Shown: piece after piece, positions 14,747 through 22,156 of the stretch
Layout of the letters: each line of letters opens with the position of its first letter
How positions within the stretch are numbered: the stretch's first letter is position 1
Origin: a virus
Strand: one strand, 5' to 3'
IMG/VR virus record: IMGVR_UViG_3300031692_000003
Coordinates: 1 to 50,803 of that record
Length of the DNA: 50,803 nt
Program-made: the position numbers and the translations under genes
Notes under the pieces: generated by a model
What the model was told of the DNA's origin: nothing
Seen by the model: the letters and a program-made list of their open reading frames with translations, nothing else
The model's database searches: none

Positions 14747-14940
14747 CTGAACTAGACGATAAAATCATAAGAGCAGGCAGAAAGATTGAATCTCTCGAAA
14801 GACAGTTAAGACAGACAAATCCAAATACACCGATAGGCCGCAATCTTTCCAGGCGTATCGATGGAATGAAAAACTTGAGGGATTTGTATCGTGGTATGCA
14901 GCAACCGCAAACAGAGGAGGGGAAATGTCTGATAGCATGA
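14743..14940 (+). CDS. Small helical protein
   Basis: A 65-residue charged protein, largely one amphipathic helix (residues 5-55), with heptad-like spacing in KIIRAGRKIESLERQLRQ that suggests a coiled coil. It is coupled to the previous gene by ATGA and overlaps the antirepressor gene by 16 bases. Its C-terminal codons contain that gene's AGGAGG ribosome binding site, so translation of the two may be linked. Function unknown. Confidence 0.65.
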   Translation: MTELDDKIIRAGRKIESLERQLRQTNPNTPIGRNLSRRIDGMKNLRDLYRGMQQPQTEEGKCLIA

Positions 14941-15515
14941 GATATTTTACAGGCAGGTTTGATTGTATAGATATACCATTTTGGGTAAGCCCTGAAAAAT
15001 CATTTGTTGGTGCTCGTTCCATAGTATCAGGAATTGGTATTGACTGGCCCCGGCAATACACCAAGATAAAATCAAACTTTAACCATTGCCTTATGTCAAC
15101 GACCGATTCCGAAGGACGGAAAACACAGATACTTGCATTAAACTCAATCAGCGTAAAAGATTATTTAACTTCGATCAGTCCAGCCAGAGTAAAACCAGAA
15201 ATCAGAAACAAAATTAAGATGTATCGGGAAAGGCTCCCGGAATTTATTGAAGATCAAACCAGGGAAATCGATAAAGATCTATTTTCAGTATATACCAAAG
15301 ACCAATCAGGTTTTTTAAAGCTGGTGAATGATATTCTCATTTCAAAGCCGTCAAAGGCAGTTACCAAACTAAGTAAAATACTATTCGCGATCTCTTCTCC
15401 TGAAAGCTTCGATGGTGATCGATACGACGTAATTGATATATTGTTGGACTTGGTTGAAGACATGGCGGACAGCTCGATTCAGAATCAAATCAAAAAGTTA
15501 ATTTCAATTGCGTGA
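14925..15515 (+). CDS. P22-type antirepressor N-terminal domain protein
   Basis: A 196-residue protein whose first ~115 residues match the P22 antirepressor N-terminal domain: IPFWVSPEKSFVGARSIVSG, then GIDWPRQYTKIKSN, a KTQILALNSISVKDYLTSIS segment and the arginine/lysine helix before ERLPEFI. The C-terminal ~80 residues are a different helical domain without the usual Ant or KilA-C module. Such proteins inactivate phage repressors. The XRE gene at 12575 is a plausible local target. AGGAGGGG precedes the start. Confidence 0.85.
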   Translation: MSDSMRYFTGRFDCIDIPFWVSPEKSFVGARSIVSGIGIDWPRQYTKIKSNFNHCLMSTTDSEGRKTQILALNSISVKDYLTSISPARVKPEIRNKIKMYRERLPEFIEDQTREIDKDLFSVYTKDQSGFLKLVNDILISKPSKAVTKLSKILFAISSPESFDGDRYDVIDILLDLVEDMADSSIQNQIKKLISIA

Positions 15516-15541
15516 ATGTTGATCAAAAATCAATTTTATGG

Positions 15542-15569
15542 TTGACTTATTATCAAAATGTAGTAACAA
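15542..15569 (+). promoter_or_regulatory. Sigma-70-type promoter
   Basis: TTGACT at 15542-15547, 16-base spacer, TAACAA at 15564-15569. It lies just after the antirepressor stop and about 24 bases before ATG 15593, so it probably drives the ribbon-helix-helix gene and what follows. It also argues against a GTG start at 15512 for that gene. Confidence 0.65.
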
Positions 15570-15592
15570 TAAGCACACAAACAAGGCAAAGC

Positions 15593-15781
15593 ATGAAAGA
15601 AGAAATCATCCGAATTAGAACTACATCAATTTTTAAAGACCGTATCCGCAAGGCAGCAGATGAGGAGAATAAGACAATGACGGCTTATCTTGTTGATGCA
15701 GCTCTTGAGAAGATGGGGAGAACAAAAAAACAACCAAACAGGAAACAAAATGGCGCGAGAAAAAGTAATTTGCTCATTTAA
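15593..15781 (+). CDS. Ribbon-helix-helix (Arc-type) regulator
   Basis: A 62-residue protein from ATG 15593, preceded by AAGG and by a promoter. Residues 4-35 (IIRIRTTSIFKDRIRKAADE, then MTAYLVDAALEKM) match an Arc/CopG ribbon-helix-helix: a short strand for DNA contacts followed by two helices. The C-terminal 20 residues are basic. Arc-type proteins repress antirepressor genes in P22, and here it lies immediately after the antirepressor. It is one candidate to bind the TTACCGGTAA sites. Confidence 0.8.
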   Translation: MKEEIIRIRTTSIFKDRIRKAADEENKTMTAYLVDAALEKMGRTKKQPNRKQNGARKSNLLI

Positions 15782-15941
15782 ATATAAAAAACCGTACAAA
15801 AAAACAAGTGAAATGCTGCTAAATAATTGGATTGCAGGTTGTTATGAGGTAGCAATATCAGAAGAGGGAATTATTAAAAGAAACGGTGAAGAATTTAGTT
15901 ACAAAACATTCCGTGTTTTAAATAAAATGAATGGTGAGTAA
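15750..15941 (+). CDS. Small protein, unknown function
   Basis: A 63-residue basic protein starting at ATG 15750 with AGGAAAC upstream. It overlaps the 3' end of the ribbon-helix-helix gene by 32 bases in another frame. The central NNWIAGCYEVAISEEGIIKR portion suggests alternating strand and helix. It has no recognised motif. Its start is chosen over a further upstream in-frame ATG that would overlap the regulator much more and lacks a binding site. Confidence 0.65.
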   Translation: MAREKVICSFKYKKPYKKTSEMLLNNWIAGCYEVAISEEGIIKRNGEEFSYKTFRVLNKMNGE

Positions 15942-15967
15942 CAGTAATAAACAACCAGAAGGGGAAA

Positions 15968-16219
15968 ATGAACACTGAAAAACTTGAACGTGGAAATAAG
16001 CTTTCGAAAAGAATTGAGGAAATCTCTGATAGATTAGAAAGAATAAAATCGACGGGGACAAAACCTGATGCAGAAATAAGACTTACTTTTAATGGGAAGG
16101 ATGGATACATCAATTCAGAAGCAATGTCAGAGCCATCATTAATGGCAATAAAAGCCATTATGGTAGCAGAACATGAAAGCTATCTTGCCCAGTTGGAAAA
16201 GGAGTTTGAAGAACTGTGA
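15968..16219 (+). CDS. Small helical protein
   Basis: An 83-residue acidic protein with helix-rich ends (LSKRIEEISDRLERIKS at about 11-27 and LAQLEKEFEEL at the C-terminus) and a short strand region between. AGGGG lies just before the start. It ends in a GTGA overlap with the next gene. Coiled-coil potential is visible; no family recognised. Confidence 0.7.
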   Translation: MNTEKLERGNKLSKRIEEISDRLERIKSTGTKPDAEIRLTFNGKDGYINSEAMSEPSLMAIKAIMVAEHESYLAQLEKEFEEL

Positions 16220-16575
16220 AACTAACCATTTTCACCGGCTTTGCCTCTGGTCAAAGATTTTTCGATGAGTTCCTGAATGACGAAGGATTCACAGAATCAG
16301 AATATTCAGACTGTACCCGGCATGATTTCGAAATGAACAAGGCCATGCTTGACACCAGGATTTCAGACCTTTTATATGACGAACAATCGTTTCAAGCGTG
16401 TCTTAAGGGCATTTCTCAGTCTGATATAAACAGGTTTATTCATTCTGCCTATCGAAACAATATCGAGCGGGAATTGATATCTGATCACATCCAGGAAAAA
16501 GCAAAGAGAATGGTGATTGATTTGTGGGTCCAGGATTGTATTGTTGAAGTTAAACGAATTTACAGGGAAAACTAA
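16216..16575 (+). CDS. Unknown early protein
   Basis: A 119-residue protein with GTG start overlapping the previous stop. Mixed charged helices with a FFDEFLNDEGFTESEYS segment near residue 15 and a basic C-terminal helix. It has two Cys residues far apart and no zinc motif. It is coupled to the following gene by TAATG at 16575. Nothing in it points to a specific function. Confidence 0.7.
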   Translation: MKLTIFTGFASGQRFFDEFLNDEGFTESEYSDCTRHDFEMNKAMLDTRISDLLYDEQSFQACLKGISQSDINRFIHSAYRNNIERELISDHIQEKAKRMVIDLWVQDCIVEVKRIYREN

Positions 16576-16931
16576 TGGAAAAAGAAAAGTATTGGAAAGT
16601 TATGCATAGCGCAGACACTACAGAAACCGGATGTTTTATGCACCGATCATATTTTAAGACGATTTGGAAAGGATTTCCCGCCCAGCAGTATCATGAAAAA
16701 GAAATTGTTGAGGATTATTGTAGGTCAAGATTCGGTGATAAGGTTGCTTACGTTCAGGGTGTGGCCCCGTGTAAGAATTGGGATGTTCGTGAGTCTGATC
16801 AAGAAGAATTCAACAATCCTAAACCGATTGTTTGGGGGGGATGGAAAACAGAAACGTTGATCATCATTATGGAGATTGGAGATCACGGAAAGACAAAAGT
16901 GATCAGCGAGGAAAAAACAACGAGGGAATAA
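16575..16931 (+). CDS. Unknown early protein
   Basis: A 118-residue protein joined by TAATG to the previous gene. It begins with charged and aromatic residues (MEKEKYWKVMHSADTTETGC), has three Cys residues and a Trp-rich KPIVWGGWKTETLIIIMEIG strand near residues 83-102. No signal or membrane helix. It is followed by a tiny membrane-protein gene and then the ERF gene, so it may belong to the recombination operon. Confidence 0.7.
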   Translation: MEKEKYWKVMHSADTTETGCFMHRSYFKTIWKGFPAQQYHEKEIVEDYCRSRFGDKVAYVQGVAPCKNWDVRESDQEEFNNPKPIVWGGWKTETLIIIMEIGDHGKTKVISEEKTTRE

Positions 16932-16932
16932 C

Positions 16933-17058
16933 ATGAAAGAAATCCCGAAAGACTTAATTAAACTGCTTATCCTGCTTGTATTAGTTGGATTGAGCATAAT
17001 ACAAATGAAAATTCAGAAGAAGGGAATCGATGACAGAAGAAAAGAAAGACTTGGTTGA
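16933..17058 (+). CDS. Small single-pass membrane protein
   Basis: A 41-residue open frame beginning one base after the previous stop, preceded by GAGGGAATA. It holds one hydrophobic helix (LIKLLILLVLVGLSII, about 8-23) followed by a basic tail (KIQKKGIDDRRKERLG), so it would insert with the tail in the cytoplasm. Its last 29 bases overlap the start of the ERF gene. Phages often carry such micro-proteins; the role here is unknown. Confidence 0.55.
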   Translation: MKEIPKDLIKLLILLVLVGLSIIQMKIQKKGIDDRRKERLG

Positions 17059-17836
17059 ATATAACGCACCAAGCCCAGTTGAGACTATCAAAAGTCTGAT
17101 GAGTTCAGGGGTTAATATTAAAGATGTCAGAGATTTTCTTGCTCTTCAAAGGGAGTGGGAAAAAGGAGAGGCAGAGAAAGCTTTCAACGTCGCCATGTCA
17201 GAGTTTAAAAAGAACGTTCCGACAATTCTAAAAACAGAGCATGTTGAATATCTAAACTCAAAGAATCAAACCGTTGAGTATTATCATGCAGACCTGGGGG
17301 TTATTGTAGCAACGCTGATTCCAGCATTAGCAGAATTTGGATTCAACCATTCGTGGGAATATGCTCAAGATCAATCTGGAATGAAAGTAACCTGTATCAT
17401 TACACACAGGCTTGGGCATTCTAAGTCTAACAGTTTAGCTTCACCACCGGATTCTTCAGGAGGGAAAAACCCTATTCAGGCTATCGGCTCAACCACCACA
17501 TATTTGGAAAGATACACCTTTATGGGATCACTAGGACTTGCTGCGAAAGGAATGGATGACGACGGCAAAGGGGCGAATAATACCAAACCAGAAGCCAAAA
17601 AAACTGTCACCCCACAAGACAAACGCCTTTGGAACGGTGCAATAAACGCCTATCAGCGAGACGGAAATTTCAAGAAAGTCCTGGAAAGTGCAGAGCTCAG
17701 CAAAGAAAACCAGGGAATCATTATTTACACCTGCGCAAAATCCATATACATGAGCGATGGAAATTTTGATGCGATTGCAAAGCATGAAGGTCTGACCGAC
17801 GAAATAAAAACTAGGATCATGGAGGAATGCAGATGA
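17030..17836 (+). CDS. erf: ERF-family single-strand annealing protein
   Basis: A 268-residue ERF-type recombinase, which anneals complementary single strands in phage recombination and genome circularisation. The core (about residues 30-180) shows the family signature ASPPDSSGGKNPIQAIGSTT followed by TYLERYTFMGSLGLAAKGMDDDG (near 138-180). The C-terminal ~85 residues are a separate helical region. AAGGGAATCG precedes the start. Its stop overlaps the exonuclease start (ATGA at 17833), the classic annealase-exonuclease pairing. Confidence 0.9.
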   Translation: MTEEKKDLVEYNAPSPVETIKSLMSSGVNIKDVRDFLALQREWEKGEAEKAFNVAMSEFKKNVPTILKTEHVEYLNSKNQTVEYYHADLGVIVATLIPALAEFGFNHSWEYAQDQSGMKVTCIITHRLGHSKSNSLASPPDSSGGKNPIQAIGSTTTYLERYTFMGSLGLAAKGMDDDGKGANNTKPEAKKTVTPQDKRLWNGAINAYQRDGNFKKVLESAELSKENQGIIIYTCAKSIYMSDGNFDAIAKHEGLTDEIKTRIMEECR

Positions 17837-18624
17837 GCTATCCCTTAACATTCCATGATGTAAAACAGAATACACCTGAATGGTTTCAATTAAGGGCTGG
17901 CTTGATCACAATGTCAGAGCTTCATAAAATTATGGCTTCAGCGCGCGAATTCCTAGTCGTTCAGCTTTCATCATCTGAATTTGGGGTTCTGAATGTTGCA
18001 AATAAAAAGGTGTACAAAAAAACGTACAAGACAAAAGAGGATGCTGAAAAGTTTTCTGATGAACAGACAAGCAAGTATGATTCAAAGGAATTCGGGTCAC
18101 AGGCCAAACAATACGCGATAGAACTGGCAAACGAACAAATTTCAGGAAAGCCAACAAAAAGCCATCTCAACAATCCTCATCTTCTCAGGGGTCACGAGGA
18201 AGAACCGCTTGCCCGCGCCAGGTACGAAAGAGAAAATTTTGTTGATGTGATAGCAGATGGTTTTTATTGCAATGATTTTATTGGCTGGTCACCGGACGGT
18301 AGACTTAATAATGGAATTAACGGGGCAATTGAAATCTTGTCATGCATCTCTTCAGTGCATTATGAAAACGTTGAAAGAAAGTCCTACTTCCCCCCTAAAA
18401 AGTGGCAACTGATCGGGGCCATGAAGTATGCAAAGCTGGATTGGATAGACTTTGTTAGCTATTGTGACGACTACCCGGAAGACTTTCAGCTTTACACGTA
18501 CCGTATGAAGTACGATGACTATCTTCTTGAATATGACATGATCGAAACAAGGGTTTCTGAGTTTAGATCATTCGTTGAAGAGAAAAAAGAGTCAATCTTA
18601 AACAGTGAGTATTTTCACCAATAG
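17833..18624 (+). CDS. YqaJ/lambda-exonuclease-type recombinase nuclease
   Basis: A 263-residue protein starting at 17833, 6 bases after GGAGGA. It keeps most landmarks of the YqaJ/lambda exonuclease family: TPEWFQLRAGLITMSEL near residue 14, a GHEEEPLARARYE segment near 117, and FIGWSPDGR near 147-155 with the metal-binding Asp. The following catalytic strand, normally E-x-K, reads AIEILSC (165-171), so Leu replaces Lys. It would resect double-strand ends to feed the ERF protein, if active. Confidence 0.8.
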   Translation: MSYPLTFHDVKQNTPEWFQLRAGLITMSELHKIMASAREFLVVQLSSSEFGVLNVANKKVYKKTYKTKEDAEKFSDEQTSKYDSKEFGSQAKQYAIELANEQISGKPTKSHLNNPHLLRGHEEEPLARARYERENFVDVIADGFYCNDFIGWSPDGRLNNGINGAIEILSCISSVHYENVERKSYFPPKKWQLIGAMKYAKLDWIDFVSYCDDYPEDFQLYTYRMKYDDYLLEYDMIETRVSEFRSFVEEKKESILNSEYFHQ

Positions 18625-18630
18625 GAAAAA

Positions 18631-18900
18631 ATGGAATTCATAAAGCTTTCAAAAGAATTTTTACCAAAACCTAATACATTGGTTTGGTGTAAAAGAAAAA
18701 GAGGTGGTATTTACCTTGCAATGAGAGTAGACGCCCCAATTTCTGAAAATCCAGACTCATCAAGGTATTGCCATTGGCATGGAACGGTTCAATATTCTGG
18801 ACAATACTCCGCAAATACAGACGGTGTTTATTTTGACAGAAATTTTTCAGATGTGACCGTTGAATCATTTTGTTATGTTGAAACCCCGGATTCACAATGA
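18631..18900 (+). CDS. Small protein, unknown function
   Basis: An 89-residue protein beginning six bases after the exonuclease stop, with AGGAAAA upstream. It is aromatic and polar, with several strands (NTLVWCKRKRGGIYLAMRV near 16-34) that suggest a small beta fold. Three Cys residues do not form a zinc motif. Its stop overlaps the NinB start, so it is part of the recombination operon, possibly an accessory factor. No family recognised. Confidence 0.65.
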   Translation: MEFIKLSKEFLPKPNTLVWCKRKRGGIYLAMRVDAPISENPDSSRYCHWHGTVQYSGQYSANTDGVYFDRNFSDVTVESFCYVETPDSQ

Positions 18901-19376
18901 AATCTAAAACCTTCATCCTCAGAGACGAAAAGGTCATTGCTCACCTGATAGCATTCATCAACGCACAACCGAAAGAACCGATCATTGAAGTTGTTGTCAG
19001 GGAGCATAAAAAGAAAAGGTCATTGCTTCAAAATTCGCTCTACTGGCTTTGGGTGACTATTATTTCAAATGACCTAGGGATGACGAAAGAAGATGAACAT
19101 TTTGATTTAAGAAAAAGGATGCTTGCTCCTATTTATGAAAGGGACGATTTGCAATATTCTGAGGCTTTGAAAGCTTTGAGAGATCTATATAGCAGGGGAT
19201 TCAAAAAAGAGGCAAACAATCTTTTCGACCAAATAACCTCCACAACCACGGCAAACGTTAAACAATTCGCTGAGTATTTAACTGAGATCGAACGTGATAT
19301 GATGGGAAAAGGAATAGTTCTCCCTCATCCTGAAGACCTCTATTATGATTCACTAATGATAAAAAGGAACTCATGA
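18897..19376 (+). CDS. ninB: NinB-family recombination protein
   Basis: A 159-residue protein of the NinB family, which acts with phage recombination systems and binds single-stranded DNA. The diagnostic segment is KKKRSLLQNSLYWLWVTIIS (about residues 38-57), followed by a helical body with RRLYS-like and VKQFAEYLTEIERDM segments and a C-terminal HPEDLYYDS. It is coupled on both sides by ATGA overlaps and lies in the ERF-exonuclease-NinB cluster expected of lambdoid-type recombination modules. Confidence 0.85.
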   Translation: MKSKTFILRDEKVIAHLIAFINAQPKEPIIEVVVREHKKKRSLLQNSLYWLWVTIISNDLGMTKEDEHFDLRKRMLAPIYERDDLQYSEALKALRDLYSRGFKKEANNLFDQITSTTTANVKQFAEYLTEIERDMMGKGIVLPHPEDLYYDSLMIKRNS

Positions 19377-19543
19377 TCAAAAAACAGGATATTCTCAACT
19401 TCCTTAACCGCACAGAAAGAGATTTCTTCGAAGAGGACGACCTCGTTTTTGTGAGAGAAGGCAAAGGGGAAGAATTCGGGACAGCTTTAAAATTCGATGG
19501 CAGGGGACATTTAGCCGATATGTATTCATTTGATTTAAGATGA
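19373..19543 (+). CDS. Small acidic protein
   Basis: A 56-residue open frame starting in an ATGA overlap with ninB and ending in another ATGA overlap with the next gene, which supports it being translated. It is acidic (a FFEEDDLVF stretch at about 17-25) and probably one helix plus two strands. Function unknown; position suggests an accessory of the recombination operon. Confidence 0.65.
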   Translation: MIKKQDILNFLNRTERDFFEEDDLVFVREGKGEEFGTALKFDGRGHLADMYSFDLR

Positions 19544-19857
19544 TTGGCTGCACCTGCGGAGCCGAACCTTTTGAACCGTGTAATTGTTTTATGGAGAAAA
19601 ACAAGATGAGAAAGTGCAAATTTAATTTCCCGGAATATAAACGGGTATATGAAGAAAAAAAAACGGCGGGAGTAGTTAGAAAGTTCTATTCCCACACAGA
19701 AACAATAGACCATTGGCAGGAAGGAACTTTTCACCAATGGGGAATGGACTATGAAGAATTTGAAACCGGACCAGGAAACTATTCAATCGGTATTGTCGAA
19801 ACCAGTGATGGTAAAATTCATACTCCCGTTCCATCAAACATTCAATTTTTGGAGTAA
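19540..19857 (+). CDS. Small Cys-containing protein
   Basis: A 105-residue protein. The first 16 residues carry four Cys (CTCGAEPFEPCNC), a compact zinc or metal knuckle. The remainder is strand-rich and aromatic (HQWGMDYEEFETGPGNYSIGIV near 65-86). Its start overlaps the preceding stop (ATGA). No family recognised. An alternative start at an internal ATG (residue 18 or 23) would remove the Cys cluster. Confidence 0.65.
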   Translation: MIGCTCGAEPFEPCNCFMEKNKMRKCKFNFPEYKRVYEEKKTAGVVRKFYSHTETIDHWQEGTFHQWGMDYEEFETGPGNYSIGIVETSDGKIHTPVPSNIQFLE

Positions 19858-19864
19858 CAGAGAT

Positions 19865-20041
19865 ATGTTAAGATTCATTTGCAAATCTGTTTTTACATGT
19901 CCCGGAGGATCGAAAACAGGAGAAGATTATTCAACTTTTACCGATCAGACAAAATTGGAAGAATGGTTGAGGGACACTCATTCTTACCAGGACAAATCAT
20001 TGGTTGGATGTGAATTGATTGATGAAGAAAAAGACCAATGA
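19865..20041 (+). CDS. Small protein, unknown function
   Basis: A 58-residue protein from ATG 19865, chosen because GGAG lies 10-13 bases upstream and longer in-frame starts overlap the previous gene deeply. It begins MLRFICKSVFTCPGG, has three Cys and an acidic C-terminus (LIDEEKDQ). It ends in an ATGA overlap with the DUF1364 gene. Function unknown. Confidence 0.6.
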   Translation: MLRFICKSVFTCPGGSKTGEDYSTFTDQTKLEEWLRDTHSYQDKSLVGCELIDEEKDQ

Positions 20042-20352
20042 AATTAGAAAAACCAGGTCCGCCAAAGAAGAGGTCTAAAATAAAAAGAACAGTCCGTCTA
20101 CATTCAACAAAAGCAGGAACCCGTTGTGTAAGGTGCGGAGCTGAAGACGGCACCATCGTTCCCGCTCATTATTCCGGGTTCAGGAAACATGCCTATGGTT
20201 CTGGAACTGGATTGAAAGTAGATGACCGGTTAACCGCTGATCTTTGCCGGAAATGCCATGAATATATGGATGGAGTAAGGATAGATGATATTCAGCATTC
20301 AGAAGAGTTTTTGCACTTAATTATTTTAACCATGCTTTCAAGAGAACAATGA
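20038..20352 (+). CDS. DUF1364/YbcO-like nuclease
   Basis: A 104-residue protein of the DUF1364 type, a small zinc-dependent nuclease-like family found with phage recombination genes (YbcO in the DLP12 prophage). Key residues: CVRCGAEDGTIVPAHYSGF (about 30-49), with two Cys, then HAYGSGTGLKVDD and LCRKCHEYMDG (about 73-84) with the second Cys pair and His. The basic N-terminus (PPKKRSKIKR) suits DNA binding. It probably resolves or trims recombination intermediates. Confidence 0.8.
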   Translation: MKLEKPGPPKKRSKIKRTVRLHSTKAGTRCVRCGAEDGTIVPAHYSGFRKHAYGSGTGLKVDDRLTADLCRKCHEYMDGVRIDDIQHSEEFLHLIILTMLSREQ

Positions 20353-20687
20353 CCTACGAAATGAAGGGAACAATCAAGCGGATATCCTCCGAAAAAGTGC
20401 TATCAGATAAATTCACTATAAAAGAATTCATCTTGCACATTCCCGGACAGTACCCGCAAGATATAAAATTCCAACTTGCTAACAAAAGGATGTCCATTGT
20501 CGATAAATCTATGATTGGCAAGGAAGCAACCGTTCATTTCAACATCAATGGACGGGCAACCAAAACAGGATATTGGAATACTCTATCCTGTTGGAAAATC
20601 GAACTCAGCCAGGGAAGTAAATACCCTGAATATGATAAACAACCCGTCAATCCAAATGATATTTTGGATGGAGACGAACCTTTTTAG
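20349..20687 (+). CDS. DUF3127-family SSB-like protein
   Basis: A 112-residue OB-fold protein resembling DUF3127. Signature segments are YEMKGTIKRISSEKVLSDKF near the start, EFILHIPGQYPQDIKFQLAN (about 27-46), then NINGRATKTGYWNTLSCWKIE (about 64-84), an SSB-like pattern. The C-terminus ends DILDGDEPF, closely resembling the acidic D-D-x-P-F tip of bacterial SSB proteins that recruits partner enzymes. It very probably coats single-stranded DNA for the ERF and replication proteins nearby. Confidence 0.8.
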   Translation: MTYEMKGTIKRISSEKVLSDKFTIKEFILHIPGQYPQDIKFQLANKRMSIVDKSMIGKEATVHFNINGRATKTGYWNTLSCWKIELSQGSKYPEYDKQPVNPNDILDGDEPF

Positions 20688-20694
20688 AGGACTA

Positions 20695-21921
20695 ATGGAA
20701 ACAGAAGAGAAGGGACTTATCATTCCTGAAAAAATAAACGCCTTGGAAATCTATTCGGAACCTGGAAAGGTGGATCCGATTCTTGAGGAAATCACCAGGA
20801 AGGCTAAAGATTTTGTACCCGACACGTCCACAGCAAAAGGTAGAGCAGAGATCAAGTCAATGGCATATAAAGTAACTCAGTCAAAGACCTATCTTGATGA
20901 CCTTGGCAAGCAGCTTGTAGCGGACTGGAAAGAAAAGGCAAAGGCTGTTGATGTATCAAGGAAAAAGATTCGCGATACATTGGACGACCTGAAAAACGAA
21001 GTTAGAAAACCGCTAACTGACTGGGAAGCCGAACAGGAACGAATCAAAGAGGAAGCCAGGCTTGCCGAAGTTGCAAGGTTGGAAGAGGAAGCCAAAAAAG
21101 CTCAGTATGAAAAGGACGAGACAGAAGCTTATGAACAGAATGATTTCTTCAACCGACGACGCGAACTTGAACGCAAAGAAAAAGAACTCGAAGCTCAGAG
21201 AGAAGAGCAGCGCCGGAAAGACGAAGAATCAAGACGAGAACGTGAACGGTTAGCCCGTGAAGAACAGATCAGAAAGGATGAAGCCGCTAGGCTGGAAAAA
21301 GAAAAACAGGAAGCATTGACAGCCGCTGCAAAATCAAGACAACAGATGTTAAAAGAATTCGGTCTTGAAATGGAACTAGACGTTCTTCGCGCAATGCCTG
21401 AACAAGTCTGGAATGAATTTTACTCTGCCAAATCAAAGGAATATCAGGCTGAAAAAGCAGAAAAAGAACGATTGGAAGCCATCCGTGAGAAGGGGGAACG
21501 CCTGAATAAAACAGCAACCGCCCGCCAGGAAATGCTGAAAGAAATAGGAGTTGATCTAGACTTTCAATCATGCCGAACGATGGACGATGAAACATGGGTT
21601 TCCTTTTATGGTAACAAAAATAAAGAATACCAGGACGCACAGCATAAAATCTGGATTGAAAAGATGAAGGCCGAGAGGGAAGTTGAAAGGCTCGAAAACG
21701 AGCGCAAAGAGAAAGAACGTCTTGAAGCCGAACGTCTGGCAGAAGAAAAGAGAATTTCAAACACCAGGCACCAAAACAAGATCAAAAAAGAGGCTTCCGC
21801 TTCAATGCTTTCTGTTCTTCAAGAAACTTTCCAAACCGATTTCCCGCTTGATGAAGTATCAGACCTGATTGTTGATGCAATAGCATCTGGGAAAATCACC
21901 CATTTATCAATCAAATTCTAA
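20695..21921 (+). CDS. Long coiled-coil protein with a duplicated module
   Basis: A 408-residue, extremely Glu/Lys/Arg-rich protein starting at ATG 20695 after GAGGACTA. The N-terminal 130 residues are a helical domain (KAKDFVPDTSTAKGRAEIKS near 37), followed by long coiled coils with E-E-x-R/K heptads. Two similar ~40-residue modules of the form RQxMLKEx-G, then W-x-x-F-Y-x-x-K-x-K-E-Y-Q lie near residues 218 and 281. The C-terminal 40 residues form a small separate domain. It sits between the SSB-like and Lar-like genes, as DUF1351-like accessories do beside phage recombinases. Confidence 0.75.
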   Translation: METEEKGLIIPEKINALEIYSEPGKVDPILEEITRKAKDFVPDTSTAKGRAEIKSMAYKVTQSKTYLDDLGKQLVADWKEKAKAVDVSRKKIRDTLDDLKNEVRKPLTDWEAEQERIKEEARLAEVARLEEEAKKAQYEKDETEAYEQNDFFNRRRELERKEKELEAQREEQRRKDEESRRERERLAREEQIRKDEAARLEKEKQEALTAAAKSRQQMLKEFGLEMELDVLRAMPEQVWNEFYSAKSKEYQAEKAEKERLEAIREKGERLNKTATARQEMLKEIGVDLDFQSCRTMDDETWVSFYGNKNKEYQDAQHKIWIEKMKAEREVERLENERKEKERLEAERLAEEKRISNTRHQNKIKKEASASMLSVLQETFQTDFPLDEVSDLIVDAIASGKITHLSIKF

Positions 21922-21926
21922 CCAGT

Positions 21927-21942
21927 GCGGGAGTGATCCCGC
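21927..21942 (+). terminator. Intergenic hairpin (GCGGGA/TCCCGC)
   Basis: A 6-bp stem with loop GTGA, beginning 6 bases after the coiled-coil gene stop and ending 8 bases before the next ATG. It could occlude the following ribosome binding site as well as stabilise the upstream RNA. No T-run. Confidence 0.5.
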
Positions 21943-21949
21943 TTAAACT

Positions 21950-22156
21950 ATGAAATTAAAACCATGTCCGCATTGTGGAGGAAAAGCGGGAATGTCGATC
22001 GATAAAAAAATATTCTTTGGTCAAAATTACCCGGACTATCCAAACCAGAATCACGGATACAGAATCGAATGTTTGGGAAAATGTCATTCAATGACTTGTT
22101 GGTGGCATACTAAACAACAAGCCTACGATTCATGGAACATGAGGGTAAAATCATGA
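21950..22156 (+). CDS. Lar-like restriction alleviation protein
   Basis: A 68-residue protein opening with MKLKPCPHCGGKAGMS, the hallmark N-terminus of Lar/restriction-alleviation zinc-finger proteins (C-P-x-C-G-G). It has a second Cys pair in RIECLGKCHSMTCWWH and the family-typical QQAYDSWNMR ending. Lar proteins of Rac prophage and lambdoid phages dampen type I restriction; whether this one does is inference. It overlaps the next gene by ATGA. Confidence 0.8.
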   Translation: MKLKPCPHCGGKAGMSIDKKIFFGQNYPDYPNQNHGYRIECLGKCHSMTCWWHTKQQAYDSWNMRVKS

